A stretch of DNA of 7,632 nt from an uncultured Flavobacteriaceae bacterium (GTDB taxonomy: Bacteria; Bacteroidota; Bacteroidia; Flavobacteriales; Flavobacteriaceae), in NCBI GenBank assembly GCA_913044085.1, contig CAJWNW010000076.1:1-7632 (forward strand), read 5' to 3'. The notes beneath the pieces were generated by a model. It was not told where the DNA came from, made no database searches, and saw only the letters and a program-made list of their open reading frames with translations. The first letter of the stretch is position 1. Each line of letters begins with the position of its first letter. This document shows, in pieces, positions 1 to 6,762 of the stretch. The position numbers and the translations under genes are program-made.

Positions 1-135
1 ACCACTTCCACTTTCACCAACTAAGCCCATGATATCACTTTGTTTTATTATTATATCGGCTTGTTTAACTGCACTTGTATTACCAAAGTTAATACTTAGA
101 TCTTTAATTTTGATCAGGTTATTTTTATTTTGCAT
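1..135 (-). CDS. Peptide-type ABC transporter ATP-binding protein, N-terminal fragment (DppD/OppD-like)
   Basis: Only the first 45 codons are present; the gene continues past the left edge. The minus strand from the ATG at 135 reads MQNKNNLIKIKDLSINFGN and, at the edge, GLVGESGSG, which is the Walker A (P-loop) motif just before its lysine. An early beta-strand region (LIKIKDLSINF) followed by the P-loop near residue 38 is the normal start of an ABC ATPase, and GLVGESGSGK is the usual form in DppD/OppD-type subunits. The role would be ATP hydrolysis on the cytoplasmic face to power uptake through the two permeases encoded just upstream. It starts 9 nt after the DppC-type stop codon, so it is translated as part of the same operon; no clear Shine-Dalgarno sequence is seen. 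Whether it is a single-domain DppD type or a fused DppD-DppF type cannot be seen here. Confidence 0.9.
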   Translation of the reverse strand, partial: MQNKNNLIKIKDLSINFGNTSAVKQADIIIKQSDIMGLVGESGSG

Positions 136-144
136 CAGTCAATA

Positions 145-1017
145 CTATTTTCGAAGTTTAGGATCAAGAATATCACGAAGACTTTCCCCTAACGATGTAA
201 ACGCTATCGTTGTAAGAATAAGTGGTAATCCAGCTGAGAATACTATCCAAGGCGTATTTCTAATAAATTGAAAACCATCATTTAATATTGAACCCCAACT
301 AGGTGCAGGTGGTCGTACGCCGAGGCCAAGAAAACTAAGCCCTGCCTCAACTCCGATAACTAGGGGGATGTCCATGCTTGCAACAATCACAACAGGGCCG
401 ATTACATTTGGAAGAATATGTAAACGTAAAATGCGTTGCAGACTTGATCCCATTGCTCGTTGTGCCTCTATAAATTCAGAATTGCGGAGGGACATAACCT
501 GAGTGCGAACTAATCTGGCGTAAGAAGGAAATATAGAAAAAACAATTACTATCGTTATCGAATTCAAACTTGGACCAAATAACGCTACAATTGTTAAAGC
601 AAACATTATACCTGGGAATGATCTTACAGTGTCAAATAATAATAGTAGAGCTGAGTCAATCCAACGGTTGGTAAATGCCGCTATCATACCGAGAATTATT
701 CCAATTATCAGCGCAATTGATACGGAAGTAATTGCCAAATATAAAGCAATTTTTGTTCCAACAATTAATCGTGAAAGTACATCACGTCCAAGTTGATCTG
801 TTCCTAACCAATGATCCCAACTAGGGTCAGATAATTTGTTTGGAATGTCAATTTTAATAGGATCATAAGGTGAAATATAATCTGCCGTAATTCCAACTAA
901 GAAAAATAATAATACAATTACTAAACTTGAAGCTGCTAATGGAGTAGAAAAAAGTTTACTAATAATTTGTGAAATGCCATTAAGTTTAGTTGAGTTTTTG
1001 AAGTCAATTTTGTTCAT
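145..1017 (-). CDS. Peptide-type ABC transporter permease, DppC/OppC family
   Basis: Inner-membrane permease of 290 residues, the usual length for DppC-type subunits. Residues 1-30 form a cytoplasmic N-terminal tail, followed by a hydrophobic segment near 31-48. The family signature HWLGTDQLGRDVLSRL lies at about 69-84. Further hydrophobic segments are near 90-114, 122-148, 150-165, 205-230 and 258-278. The EAA loop, which contacts the ATPase, is at 184-203 (EAQRAMG then ILP). The C-terminus SLGESLRDILDPKLR is typical of the family. It would pair with the DppB-type protein to form the channel. The start ATG overlaps the stop of that upstream gene by four bases (ATGA), so the two are probably translationally coupled. 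The family imports di- and oligopeptides, but also nickel, glutathione, opines and other solutes, so the substrate is not settled by this subunit. Confidence 0.95.
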   Translation of the reverse strand: MNKIDFKNSTKLNGISQIISKLFSTPLAASSLVIVLLFFLVGITADYISPYDPIKIDIPNKLSDPSWDHWLGTDQLGRDVLSRLIVGTKIALYLAITSVSIALIIGIILGMIAAFTNRWIDSALLLLFDTVRSFPGIMFALTIVALFGPSLNSITIVIVFSIFPSYARLVRTQVMSLRNSEFIEAQRAMGSSLQRILRLHILPNVIGPVVIVASMDIPLVIGVEAGLSFLGLGVRPPAPSWGSILNDGFQFIRNTPWIVFSAGLPLILTTIAFTSLGESLRDILDPKLRK

Positions 1018-1952
1018 GATTTGAATTTTCGAGATTTCGGATCAAGCATAACATTCAATAAATCTGATAAAGTAGTTGCCACTACTATGAATATAGTGCC
1101 AGCTAAAACAGTTCCCATAACAACTGGATAATTTCTGCTGATAACAGCCTCATAAATTAACTTACCAATACCTGGTCGAGAAAATAAAATTTCTACAATA
1201 ACAGCCGTTGAAAGTATGAAACCAATACTAACTCCCAAAACGGTAAATGTAACTGGAAGTGCTACTCGTAATACATAATCTCTTAGAACTTTGTTTTCAG
1301 GAATTCCAAATGCACGAGCTGTTTTAACATGATTTAACATAAGCACTTCTAACACAGAAGCTCTTACTAAACGTGACACATATCCAATCCAAGTCAAACC
1401 TATAGCTAGTGTTGGTAGTACCAAGTGTTTTAAAATTTCCCAAAAGCCCTCACCCACACCAATCGCAGGTAATAATTTTAATTGTATTGCAAAAAGTAAT
1501 ATCAAATAAAGACCTATTACGATTGGCGGTACTGCAATTATAGAAACTGAAATTACACCACTAATTTGATCAAATAATCCACCTCGATGAACAGCAGCAT
1601 AAGTTCCAATAGGAATACCCATCAAAGCTACCAATACAACTGAAATGACAAGCGTTAAAGTGTATGGCGCTTGCTCTAATATTAACGAAGTAACAGGTCG
1701 ATTTGATGTTAGGTCAACTCCCAAATCACCCTGAATGAGTCCTAGAAAAAAATAGTAAATTTGAACAAAGACTGGGTCATTTAAATGTAATCTTTCACGT
1801 AGTGCCTCTTTCAGTTCTGGTGTAGCACGTGGTCCAAGCATCACATTAACAGGATCACCCGGGACAAATTGGATCATAATAAACAATAATGTTGTTGCGA
1901 GTAGAATAATAAGTATCGCGACAAAAATTCTCTGAATTGTATAACTAATCAT
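1014..1952 (-). CDS. Peptide-type ABC transporter permease, DppB/OppB family
   Basis: Inner-membrane permease of 312 residues, full length for the DppB family. The N-terminal transmembrane helix is at about 9-29 and is followed by the family motif FVPGDPVNVMLG (29-40). Other hydrophobic segments are near 98-120, 133-156, 176-192, 234-256 and 277-299. The EAA loop that docks on the ATPase is at about 209-233 (VKTARAFG then RVALP). The conserved FSRPGIG (257-263), RNYPVVMG (273-280) and a C-terminal VMLDPKSR are all present. It forms a heterodimeric pore with the DppC-type protein encoded directly downstream, whose start codon overlaps this stop. It begins 27 nt after the hydrolase stop, without a strong Shine-Dalgarno sequence. 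No frameshift or missing motif is visible. Confidence 0.95.
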   Translation of the reverse strand: MISYTIQRIFVAILIILLATTLLFIMIQFVPGDPVNVMLGPRATPELKEALRERLHLNDPVFVQIYYFFLGLIQGDLGVDLTSNRPVTSLILEQAPYTLTLVISVVLVALMGIPIGTYAAVHRGGLFDQISGVISVSIIAVPPIVIGLYLILLFAIQLKLLPAIGVGEGFWEILKHLVLPTLAIGLTWIGYVSRLVRASVLEVLMLNHVKTARAFGIPENKVLRDYVLRVALPVTFTVLGVSIGFILSTAVIVEILFSRPGIGKLIYEAVISRNYPVVMGTVLAGTIFIVVATTLSDLLNVMLDPKSRKFKS

Positions 1953-1979
1953 ATAAACCAGTTATATTGATCATTTTAA

Positions 1980-4031
1980 CTAAAATCCTTTTCGGGGGAT
2001 TTTTTCATTCCATATTCGACAAAAAATTTCCTTGTCATCTTCGAAAGCTTTTAACTCTCCATTTAAAAAAAAGTTTTCTTTATCGCAAGTAACCGTCATT
2101 TGACCTTGTGTAGCAACATTCCAACCCTTTCGTTTATAACCCATACTGAACTGATACTCAGCTTTTGCCATTAAAACATCATTATCTGCAATTTCAAAAC
2201 TATCTTGAGAATGACAAGTAGCTGTTAGATTTGCTGACTTAATAAATTGATCACCATGATCATATTTTAAAACTAGAGATTTTTTACCTTTAGATAAATC
2301 ATGGGTAATGTATCGGCTATGAGACCCTTCTTTTTCCTGAACAAATCCACCGTGTTTTGCAACCCTTGGTTGAGAAAATAATACACGTGATAAATCGCTT
2401 GGGGCTAGATTATGATTTGGTAGATTTAAAGAACAATTTTTTAAGTTTAAAGTCAGTTCATGATTATCAGCAACTGGCCAAGCCATTGGCCACATTGCGT
2501 TTGAAACAGAAACTCGAAGTTTGTGGCCTTTAACAATTCGATGTGCAATATCATTCAAATTATATTGGATACGATAGGCAGTACCGGCTTCTACCTTGGC
2601 GCAAACTTCTCGGCCATCTCGTTGTGATAAATTTACGACTCCGTAAGTGATAAGCGTTGATGAGCCATTTTCATCAACATCACATAATCTTACCGCTAAA
2701 AGACCGCTTTTAGCATTACTGCTGACCTCAAAATCAATAGCGCTTGTTCCAATAATATCGATTGGCTCTTCTAGTGGCGCAGTATCAAAGCATAATGATC
2801 CTGCATCCTCACTGCGTTGATCCCCCGGCATTTGTGCTAAGGATGGATCGGAATAAAGAGGCATATAATCACCAATAAGCATACCTAATGATTGTGGTGA
2901 ACTTATAGACTTAGAACCGTCAATAGGTTTGTCTACTAATCCATCGTAACCAAGCCAATAAGTTTTAAAATTTAATGACTCATCTGGCCATTTATCTGCA
3001 TCCAACCAAACACCTGGTCTAATTGCGTGACAAGGATCGGGTGATATTTCTTGCTGACGAAAAACAGTTAACATCGGCTCATCTTCAATTCCGTTTTTAT
3101 CTTCCTTTAGCCAACGATCAAACCACCGTAACATTTCATCAAGAAAGTTAACACCAGGTCCGGGTAAAGCCCTATCAGGAAAAAGATGACCCCAAGGCCC
3201 GATAAGACCCTTTCGTGAAACCTTAAGATTTTTCATCAATCTCATCACTGTATTAGGCCAGCAATCTGTCCAACCGCTTATTGCATAAACTGGTATTTTG
3301 ATGAGATCATAATTTTTACAAATTGTTCCTTGTAACCAGTAATCGTCACGTTGCTGATGCTCTAGCCAAATTTTCATAAATAAGTCTGGTTCCTTTAAAC
3401 GGCGCATCCATGCATCACGCCAATTCTCTCCATAAATTTCAGGATCTGGTGGTCGACCATTGAAAGCAAACATTGTGCCACCCCAGCCAAGAGTCTCGCC
3501 AGCGAAGCCACCGACAAAATAACCTGCATCATCATAGTAACGATCAACTGAAGCACCAACTGGAATAATAGTCTTTAGTGCCGAGGGTTGGTGTGAGGCG
3601 AGTTGTAGAGTTGTAATTCCTCCCCATGACAGTCCAAACATTCCCACTGATCCTGTAGACCAAGGTTGGGAAGCCAACCAATCAATTACCTCCAAACCAT
3701 CTTGTTGTTCGATGGGTAAATATTCGTCAAGTTGTATGCCTTCTGAGTCACCTGAACCACGCATATCTACACGCGCACAGACATAGCCATGTCCCGCTAA
3801 GTATCCATGCTGTTCTTCGTCTCGTAATCGTGTGCCGTCACGTTTGCGATATGGAATATATTCTAAGATTGCAGGATATTTTCCAGATGTCTCAGGTCTC
3901 CACAGGCGTGCGGCTAATTTTGTGCCATCTTTAAGTGGAATAAAAATTTCTTCCTCGATTACACGAAAAGGTAAATCTTGGGTATCAATTTCAAGAGTTG
4001 GTTCAGAAATAGAAGATGAATTCAAATCCAT
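1980..4031 (-). CDS. CocE/NonD family alpha/beta hydrolase (X-Pro dipeptidyl-peptidase S15-like)
   Basis: 683-residue serine hydrolase without a signal peptide or membrane segment, so probably cytoplasmic. The alpha/beta-hydrolase core covers about residues 25-310. The nucleophile elbow is GLSWGG with Ser135; the likely Asp is D256 in SGWTD, and the likely His is H282 in GPWGH. Y61 in EYIPYRKRDG matches the family's oxyanion-hole Tyr. VDMRGSGDSEG (88-98) is also characteristic. Residues from about 320 to 540 fit the non-catalytic jelly-roll domain of the S15/CocE family (GHKLRVSVSNAMWP near 502-515). About 125 further residues form a tail ending in WNEKIPRKGF, making the protein longer than the classical CocE esterase (574 residues); I think long members like this occur in Alphaproteobacteria. 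The family cleaves esters or amides, including acyl drugs and X-Pro peptides. Its place between the binding protein and the permeases suggests it processes the imported substrate. Peptidase versus esterase cannot be decided from sequence. Confidence 0.9.
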   Translation of the reverse strand: MDLNSSSISEPTLEIDTQDLPFRVIEEEIFIPLKDGTKLAARLWRPETSGKYPAILEYIPYRKRDGTRLRDEEQHGYLAGHGYVCARVDMRGSGDSEGIQLDEYLPIEQQDGLEVIDWLASQPWSTGSVGMFGLSWGGITTLQLASHQPSALKTIIPVGASVDRYYDDAGYFVGGFAGETLGWGGTMFAFNGRPPDPEIYGENWRDAWMRRLKEPDLFMKIWLEHQQRDDYWLQGTICKNYDLIKIPVYAISGWTDCWPNTVMRLMKNLKVSRKGLIGPWGHLFPDRALPGPGVNFLDEMLRWFDRWLKEDKNGIEDEPMLTVFRQQEISPDPCHAIRPGVWLDADKWPDESLNFKTYWLGYDGLVDKPIDGSKSISSPQSLGMLIGDYMPLYSDPSLAQMPGDQRSEDAGSLCFDTAPLEEPIDIIGTSAIDFEVSSNAKSGLLAVRLCDVDENGSSTLITYGVVNLSQRDGREVCAKVEAGTAYRIQYNLNDIAHRIVKGHKLRVSVSNAMWPMAWPVADNHELTLNLKNCSLNLPNHNLAPSDLSRVLFSQPRVAKHGGFVQEKEGSHSRYITHDLSKGKKSLVLKYDHGDQFIKSANLTATCHSQDSFEIADNDVLMAKAEYQFSMGYKRKGWNVATQGQMTVTCDKENFFLNGELKAFEDDKEIFCRIWNEKIPRKGF

Positions 4032-4068
4032 TTTATAAAAACACTAAGTAGATATTAAGATATATTTG

Positions 4069-4100
4069 TCTATTGGCGGCATAGGATAACCGCCAATAGA
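4069..4100 (-). promoter_or_regulatory. Perfect 11-bp stem-loop between binding-protein and hydrolase genes
   Basis: TCTATTGGCGG at 4069-4079 is repeated as an exact reverse complement (CCGCCAATAGA) at 4090-4100, with a 10-nt loop. It lies 27 nt after the binding-protein stop and 37 nt before the hydrolase start. In the operon's reading direction it is not followed by a T-run, so it does not look like a standard intrinsic terminator for that strand; a short T-run (ATTTTTG) follows it on the plus strand instead. Stem-loops at this place in binding-protein operons often stabilise the upstream mRNA or reduce downstream expression, which would give more binding protein than transporter. That role is inference. 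Confidence 0.7.
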
Positions 4101-4127
4101 ATTTTTGTAAATTAATTACTTGTCTAT

Positions 4128-5660
4128 CTATTTAGCCGGTGAGAAAGCTTTCAAGTTATAATCACCATTTGGCAATAGACCAGGATTGATTGAGTTTTTA
4201 TAAATCACACTTTTTGGTGGATGAATAAGCCAAACAAAAGAGTGGGATGCATCCATAATATCCTGCATTTCGTGATAAATTTTTGCTCGTTTATCAAAAT
4301 CTGTTTCAGAAATAGCAGCATAGTGTAATTTTTCATACTCCTCGCTGTTAAACCATTCCCAGTTCCAAATCCCAGCTTGACCAGGAAGGAACCATTGTGT
4401 GGACCATGCAGGATCAGGAGGGCTTGCATATTCTTTAAGTGTCATTTGAAGGTTGGTGCCTTTTTCATCGCCCAAGCTCCAGAATGTTCCACCATCGTGT
4501 GTGTTCAATTGAACATTAATACCTATTTCAGCAAGGTTAGCTTGAATAATTAAACCTGCAGTTTGTTCATCCTTAGAATTTTGCAATTCTAATTCCACGT
4601 TTAAAGAGTCTATACCCGCATCTGCTAACAATGCCTTTGCTCCATCAACATCACGAGCAGGTTGTGCTTCTTTACTGAAACCGATTAAACCAGGAGCTAT
4701 CAATCCAGTCGAGCGATCAGGAATTCCAAAATATGCACCTTCAATAATTGCATCAACGTCGATTGCTTTTGTGATAGCTTGACGAACACGTACATCTTGT
4801 AACGCTGGATTTTCTGCATTCAAGCCTACCCATGTATATCTGGCTGTTGGACGAACTTCTAAAACAGAGTCAGCAGGCATATTCGCTTGCAATTCTTGTA
4901 CCGAGCTAATTGCGATTTTAGAAACATCAATTTGCCCAGCTTCAAATGCAACTTCAGCAGATTTTGCGTCACTGATTGGTATTAAAATTACTCGATCATA
5001 TGCAGGTTTTTTACCAACATTCCAGCCATCATGTGCGACTAGTACGGTTTGTTTACCTTGTTCCCATTTTTCGATTTTATATGGTCCAGCAGTCGCACCG
5101 GGTTCAGTAGTGAATTTTCCTCCAGCAGCTTCTGTAGAAGCTTTATTAACGATTGCACCACCTGTGTAAGGCAACGTACTCCACCAAACAGGTGCAAAAG
5201 GTTCATTAAAATGGATGATGCCGCTGTATTTATCAACAACTTCAACATCTTTTAATGCCGCCCAGTCACCACTATTAGGAGCAGCTAGATCTTCATCAAT
5301 ATAACGCTCAAATGAATATTCGACATCTTCGGCTGTTACCTCTCCATAACCACCAGTCCACATTAATCCTTTTTTTAGCGTAAACTTTATCGTTAGTGGG
5401 TCTACTTGCTCAATTGACTCTGCAGCTGACAATTCATACTCCCAATTAGTTCCTGACTTAAATTCAATTAACTTTGGAAATATTGCGTCGATAACGGTCT
5501 GATCTGATTTACTTTGCCAAAAAGCTGGATCAAGCTGTCCAAAATCAGCTGGTGTTTGCATCCTAAGTTCATCTGCATGTACAGCAAAAGTACCAAAAAA
5601 TGCAATAAACACTGCAACCACTTGGCAAAATTTAATTAATAATCTATTTATTTTCGTCAT
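4128..5660 (-). CDS. Periplasmic solute-binding protein, family 5 (peptide/nickel type, SBP_bac_5)
   Basis: 510 residues, the normal size for a DppA/OppA-type receptor. A Sec signal peptide is clear: positive N-region (MTKINRLLIK), hydrophobic core at about 13-26, and a predicted cut after VHA (residue 29) before DELRMQ. There is no lipobox Cys at the cut, so the protein should be free in the periplasm. Family-5 features follow: LDPAFWQSKSDQTVIDAIFPKL with N-terminal fold spacing (about 43-64), then AESIEQVDPLTIKFTLKKG (80-98) and VTAEDVEYSFERY (108-120), which is the family signature. VRVRQAITKAIDVDAII in the middle is also typical. It would capture the substrate and deliver it to the DppBC-type pore. 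It is the first gene of the operon and has by far the strongest Shine-Dalgarno sequence. Peptide, opine, glutathione or another solute are all possible ligands. Confidence 0.95.
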   Translation of the reverse strand: MTKINRLLIKFCQVVAVFIAFFGTFAVHADELRMQTPADFGQLDPAFWQSKSDQTVIDAIFPKLIEFKSGTNWEYELSAAESIEQVDPLTIKFTLKKGLMWTGGYGEVTAEDVEYSFERYIDEDLAAPNSGDWAALKDVEVVDKYSGIIHFNEPFAPVWWSTLPYTGGAIVNKASTEAAGGKFTTEPGATAGPYKIEKWEQGKQTVLVAHDGWNVGKKPAYDRVILIPISDAKSAEVAFEAGQIDVSKIAISSVQELQANMPADSVLEVRPTARYTWVGLNAENPALQDVRVRQAITKAIDVDAIIEGAYFGIPDRSTGLIAPGLIGFSKEAQPARDVDGAKALLADAGIDSLNVELELQNSKDEQTAGLIIQANLAEIGINVQLNTHDGGTFWSLGDEKGTNLQMTLKEYASPPDPAWSTQWFLPGQAGIWNWEWFNSEEYEKLHYAAISETDFDKRAKIYHEMQDIMDASHSFVWLIHPPKSVIYKNSINPGLLPNGDYNLKAFSPAK

Positions 5661-5664
5661 GTTT

Positions 5665-5670
5665 CCTCCT
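5665..5670 (-). promoter_or_regulatory. Strong ribosome binding site of the binding-protein gene
   Basis: On the minus strand AAGGAGGAAAC comes directly before the ATG, giving AGGAGG four bases upstream of the start. No other gene of the operon has a comparable site, which fits a receptor made in excess over the transporter. It also fixes the start at 5660. Confidence 0.8.
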
Positions 5671-5687
5671 TATATAAAAATGACAAA

Positions 5688-5716
5688 TTGCCAAGTAATA
5701 CTCAATAAAAGGCAAC
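5688..5716 (-). promoter_or_regulatory. Small hairpin candidate in the operon leader
   Basis: TTGCC at 5688-5692 and GGCAA at 5711-5715 are exact reverse complements with an 18-nt loop; in minus-strand RNA a G-U pair would extend the stem to six. It lies about 17 nt upstream of the strong ribosome binding site, inside the predicted leader. A stem this short with a loop this large is weak and may be chance in AT-rich DNA. Confidence 0.2.
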
Positions 5717-5730
5717 GTTTAAAAATATAA

Positions 5731-5761
5731 TTGTCGGAATATATCTAATCAATGTTATAAG
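5731..5761 (+). promoter_or_regulatory. Candidate promoter of the XRE-type regulator gene
   Basis: An extended -10 element reads TGTTATAAG at 5753-5761 (TG, one base, TATAAG). A -35-like TTGTCG at 5731-5736 lies upstream with a rather long 19-bp spacer. Transcription would begin near 5768, leaving a leader of about 75 nt that contains the direct repeat and GGAG. A better -10 match, TATAAT at 5823-5828, would start transcription inside the ribosome binding site, so it is less likely for this gene. Confidence 0.3.
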
Positions 5762-5782
5762 TAACAATTAGAGACTAATATA

Positions 5783-5810
5783 GTAATAAACTTGTGTCAT
5801 TTTGTGTCAA
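5783..5810 (-). promoter_or_regulatory. Candidate promoter of the transporter-hydrolase operon
   Basis: On the minus strand a perfect -35 hexamer TTGACA (plus-strand positions 5805-5810) is followed after 16 bp by TATTAC (5783-5788), a 4/6 match to the -10 consensus. Transcription would start near 5776, giving a leader of about 115 nt before the ATG at 5660. The -35 box lies within the direct repeat at 5792-5809, so a protein bound there would compete with or contact RNA polymerase. Confidence 0.5.
5792..5809. repeat. Tandem 8-bp direct repeat, operator candidate
   Basis: TTGTGTCA occurs at 5792-5799 and again at 5802-5809 on the plus strand, separated by TT, so the period is 10 bp, about one helical turn. 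On the minus strand it reads TGACACAA twice and includes most of the operon's -35 box. Two same-face copies over a promoter are expected for an operator. The divergent XRE-type regulator gene starts 33 bp away and is the obvious candidate binder, but binding is inferred only from position. Confidence 0.5.
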
Positions 5811-5830
5811 AGTAGATAATTTTATAATAT

Positions 5831-5834
5831 GGAG
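5831..5834 (+). promoter_or_regulatory. Ribosome binding site supporting a TTG start
   Basis: GGAG lies 8 nt before TTG at 5843. An in-frame TAA at 5825-5827 blocks extension upstream, and the first in-frame ATG comes only after the HTH, so this site and the TTG codon best define the start of the regulator. Confidence 0.6.
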
Positions 5835-5842
5835 ATAGTATT

Positions 5843-6661
5843 TTGAAAGATAAAGATGTTTTTGCAAAAAATCTTCGTCTACTTATTAGTTATAGTAAAT
5901 CAATAAGTTCTATCAGTAGCGATTTAGAAATATCTCGTCAACAATTCACCAGATATCTTGCAGGAAAAAATCTACCATCAGTAAGAAATATGCGAAAGAT
6001 TTCAGATTACTTTGGTGTTGATGAAACAGAAATTTTAATGCCTGTAGAAGATTTTCATAAAATAATTTCTCTTAATCCGCCACGTTCAGTTCAAACTGAC
6101 CCAGTTAAATCATTTTTTACTTCTGACGGACATAGAAACTTGAACAATCAAAATGAAATAAAAAAATATCTAGGATTTTATTATTCACATTTCATTATGG
6201 CAGATACACCAGACAAAATTACAAGATCATTATTATGTATTTATGAATTTGGTGGAAATATTCTAACAAAGAATATTGAACGCTATCCATTTCAGGGTGA
6301 TGGCGCTGCCCCAATTAACAAATTTGAAGGTGTTGCCCTTTTAAACGCTGAACGATTATTTATATACGAGAGAGAAAAAGTACCGGGAAGCCGAATTTGG
6401 CAGACTGTTGTCTATACGAGTAATTTTAAATATTCAACTTATCTATCGGGTCTATCTATGGGTATTGCTAGCCAAGCTATCGGTGATATTGCTTGCTATC
6501 GTGTTGTTTATGAATTTTTGGGCACAAACATTAACACTCGTATGGCATTGCGTGGTTGTGGCTCTTTTGATATTAACTCAACTACTATTTCAAAATTTAT
6601 TCGTGATCGTGTTGTGAATGATATCCGACAAAATGAAGTAGCTTTCGTACCACGGACCTAA
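5843..6661 (+). CDS. XRE/Cro-type helix-turn-helix transcriptional regulator with uncharacterised C-terminal domain
   Basis: 272 residues, transcribed away from the transporter operon. Residues 5-68 fit a Cro/CI-type HTH of about five helices: FAKNLRLLISYS, a second helix around 20-29, the recognition helix SRQQFTRYLAGK (31-42), then SVRNMRKISDYFGV (46-59) and ETEILM. The helix pattern and the G-K-P-S turn after the recognition helix are typical. Residues about 105-272 form a separate, probably beta-rich domain that I cannot assign; notable stretches are YLGFYYSHF (109-117), FEGVALLNAERLFIYE (161-176), LSGLSMGIAS (201-210), YRVVYEFLG (219-227) and MALRGCGSF (234-242). It has no membrane segment, and no peptidase or sugar-binding motif is visible. 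Such HTH-plus-domain proteins usually sense a ligand. Its place next to the operon suggests it controls uptake in response to the substrate or a breakdown product. The start is TTG. Confidence 0.85.
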   Translation: MKDKDVFAKNLRLLISYSKSISSISSDLEISRQQFTRYLAGKNLPSVRNMRKISDYFGVDETEILMPVEDFHKIISLNPPRSVQTDPVKSFFTSDGHRNLNNQNEIKKYLGFYYSHFIMADTPDKITRSLLCIYEFGGNILTKNIERYPFQGDGAAPINKFEGVALLNAERLFIYEREKVPGSRIWQTVVYTSNFKYSTYLSGLSMGIASQAIGDIACYRVVYEFLGTNINTRMALRGCGSFDINSTTISKFIRDRVVNDIRQNEVAFVPRT

Positions 6662-6762
6662 CAAACAACACAAGGAATTTTATAAAATAAATAATATATC
6701 TATATGGTAGATGTAGAAGTCTAAGTAATAATAGGTTTACAGAATTATATATAAAAAAAGAT

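Noticed and set aside
29..271. 80-codon plus-strand open frame over the permease/ATPase junction
   Set aside because: It runs antisense to the DppC-type 3' end and the ATPase start, both supported by strong family motifs, and its product has no recognisable feature.
3832..4038. 68-codon plus-strand open frame
   Set aside because: It is antisense to the conserved N-terminal part of the hydrolase and has no independent support.
4205..5255. Three short open frames within the binding-protein gene (4205-4429, 5039-5248, 5049-5255)
   Set aside because: They overlap a full-length, motif-supported coding region in other frames.
6698..6712. ATCTA/TAGAT hairpin as a terminator for the regulator gene
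   Set aside because: The stem is five AT-rich pairs with no following T-run on the plus strand; the seven-T run near 6755 lies on the minus strand just after the barrel stop and lacks a clear stem.
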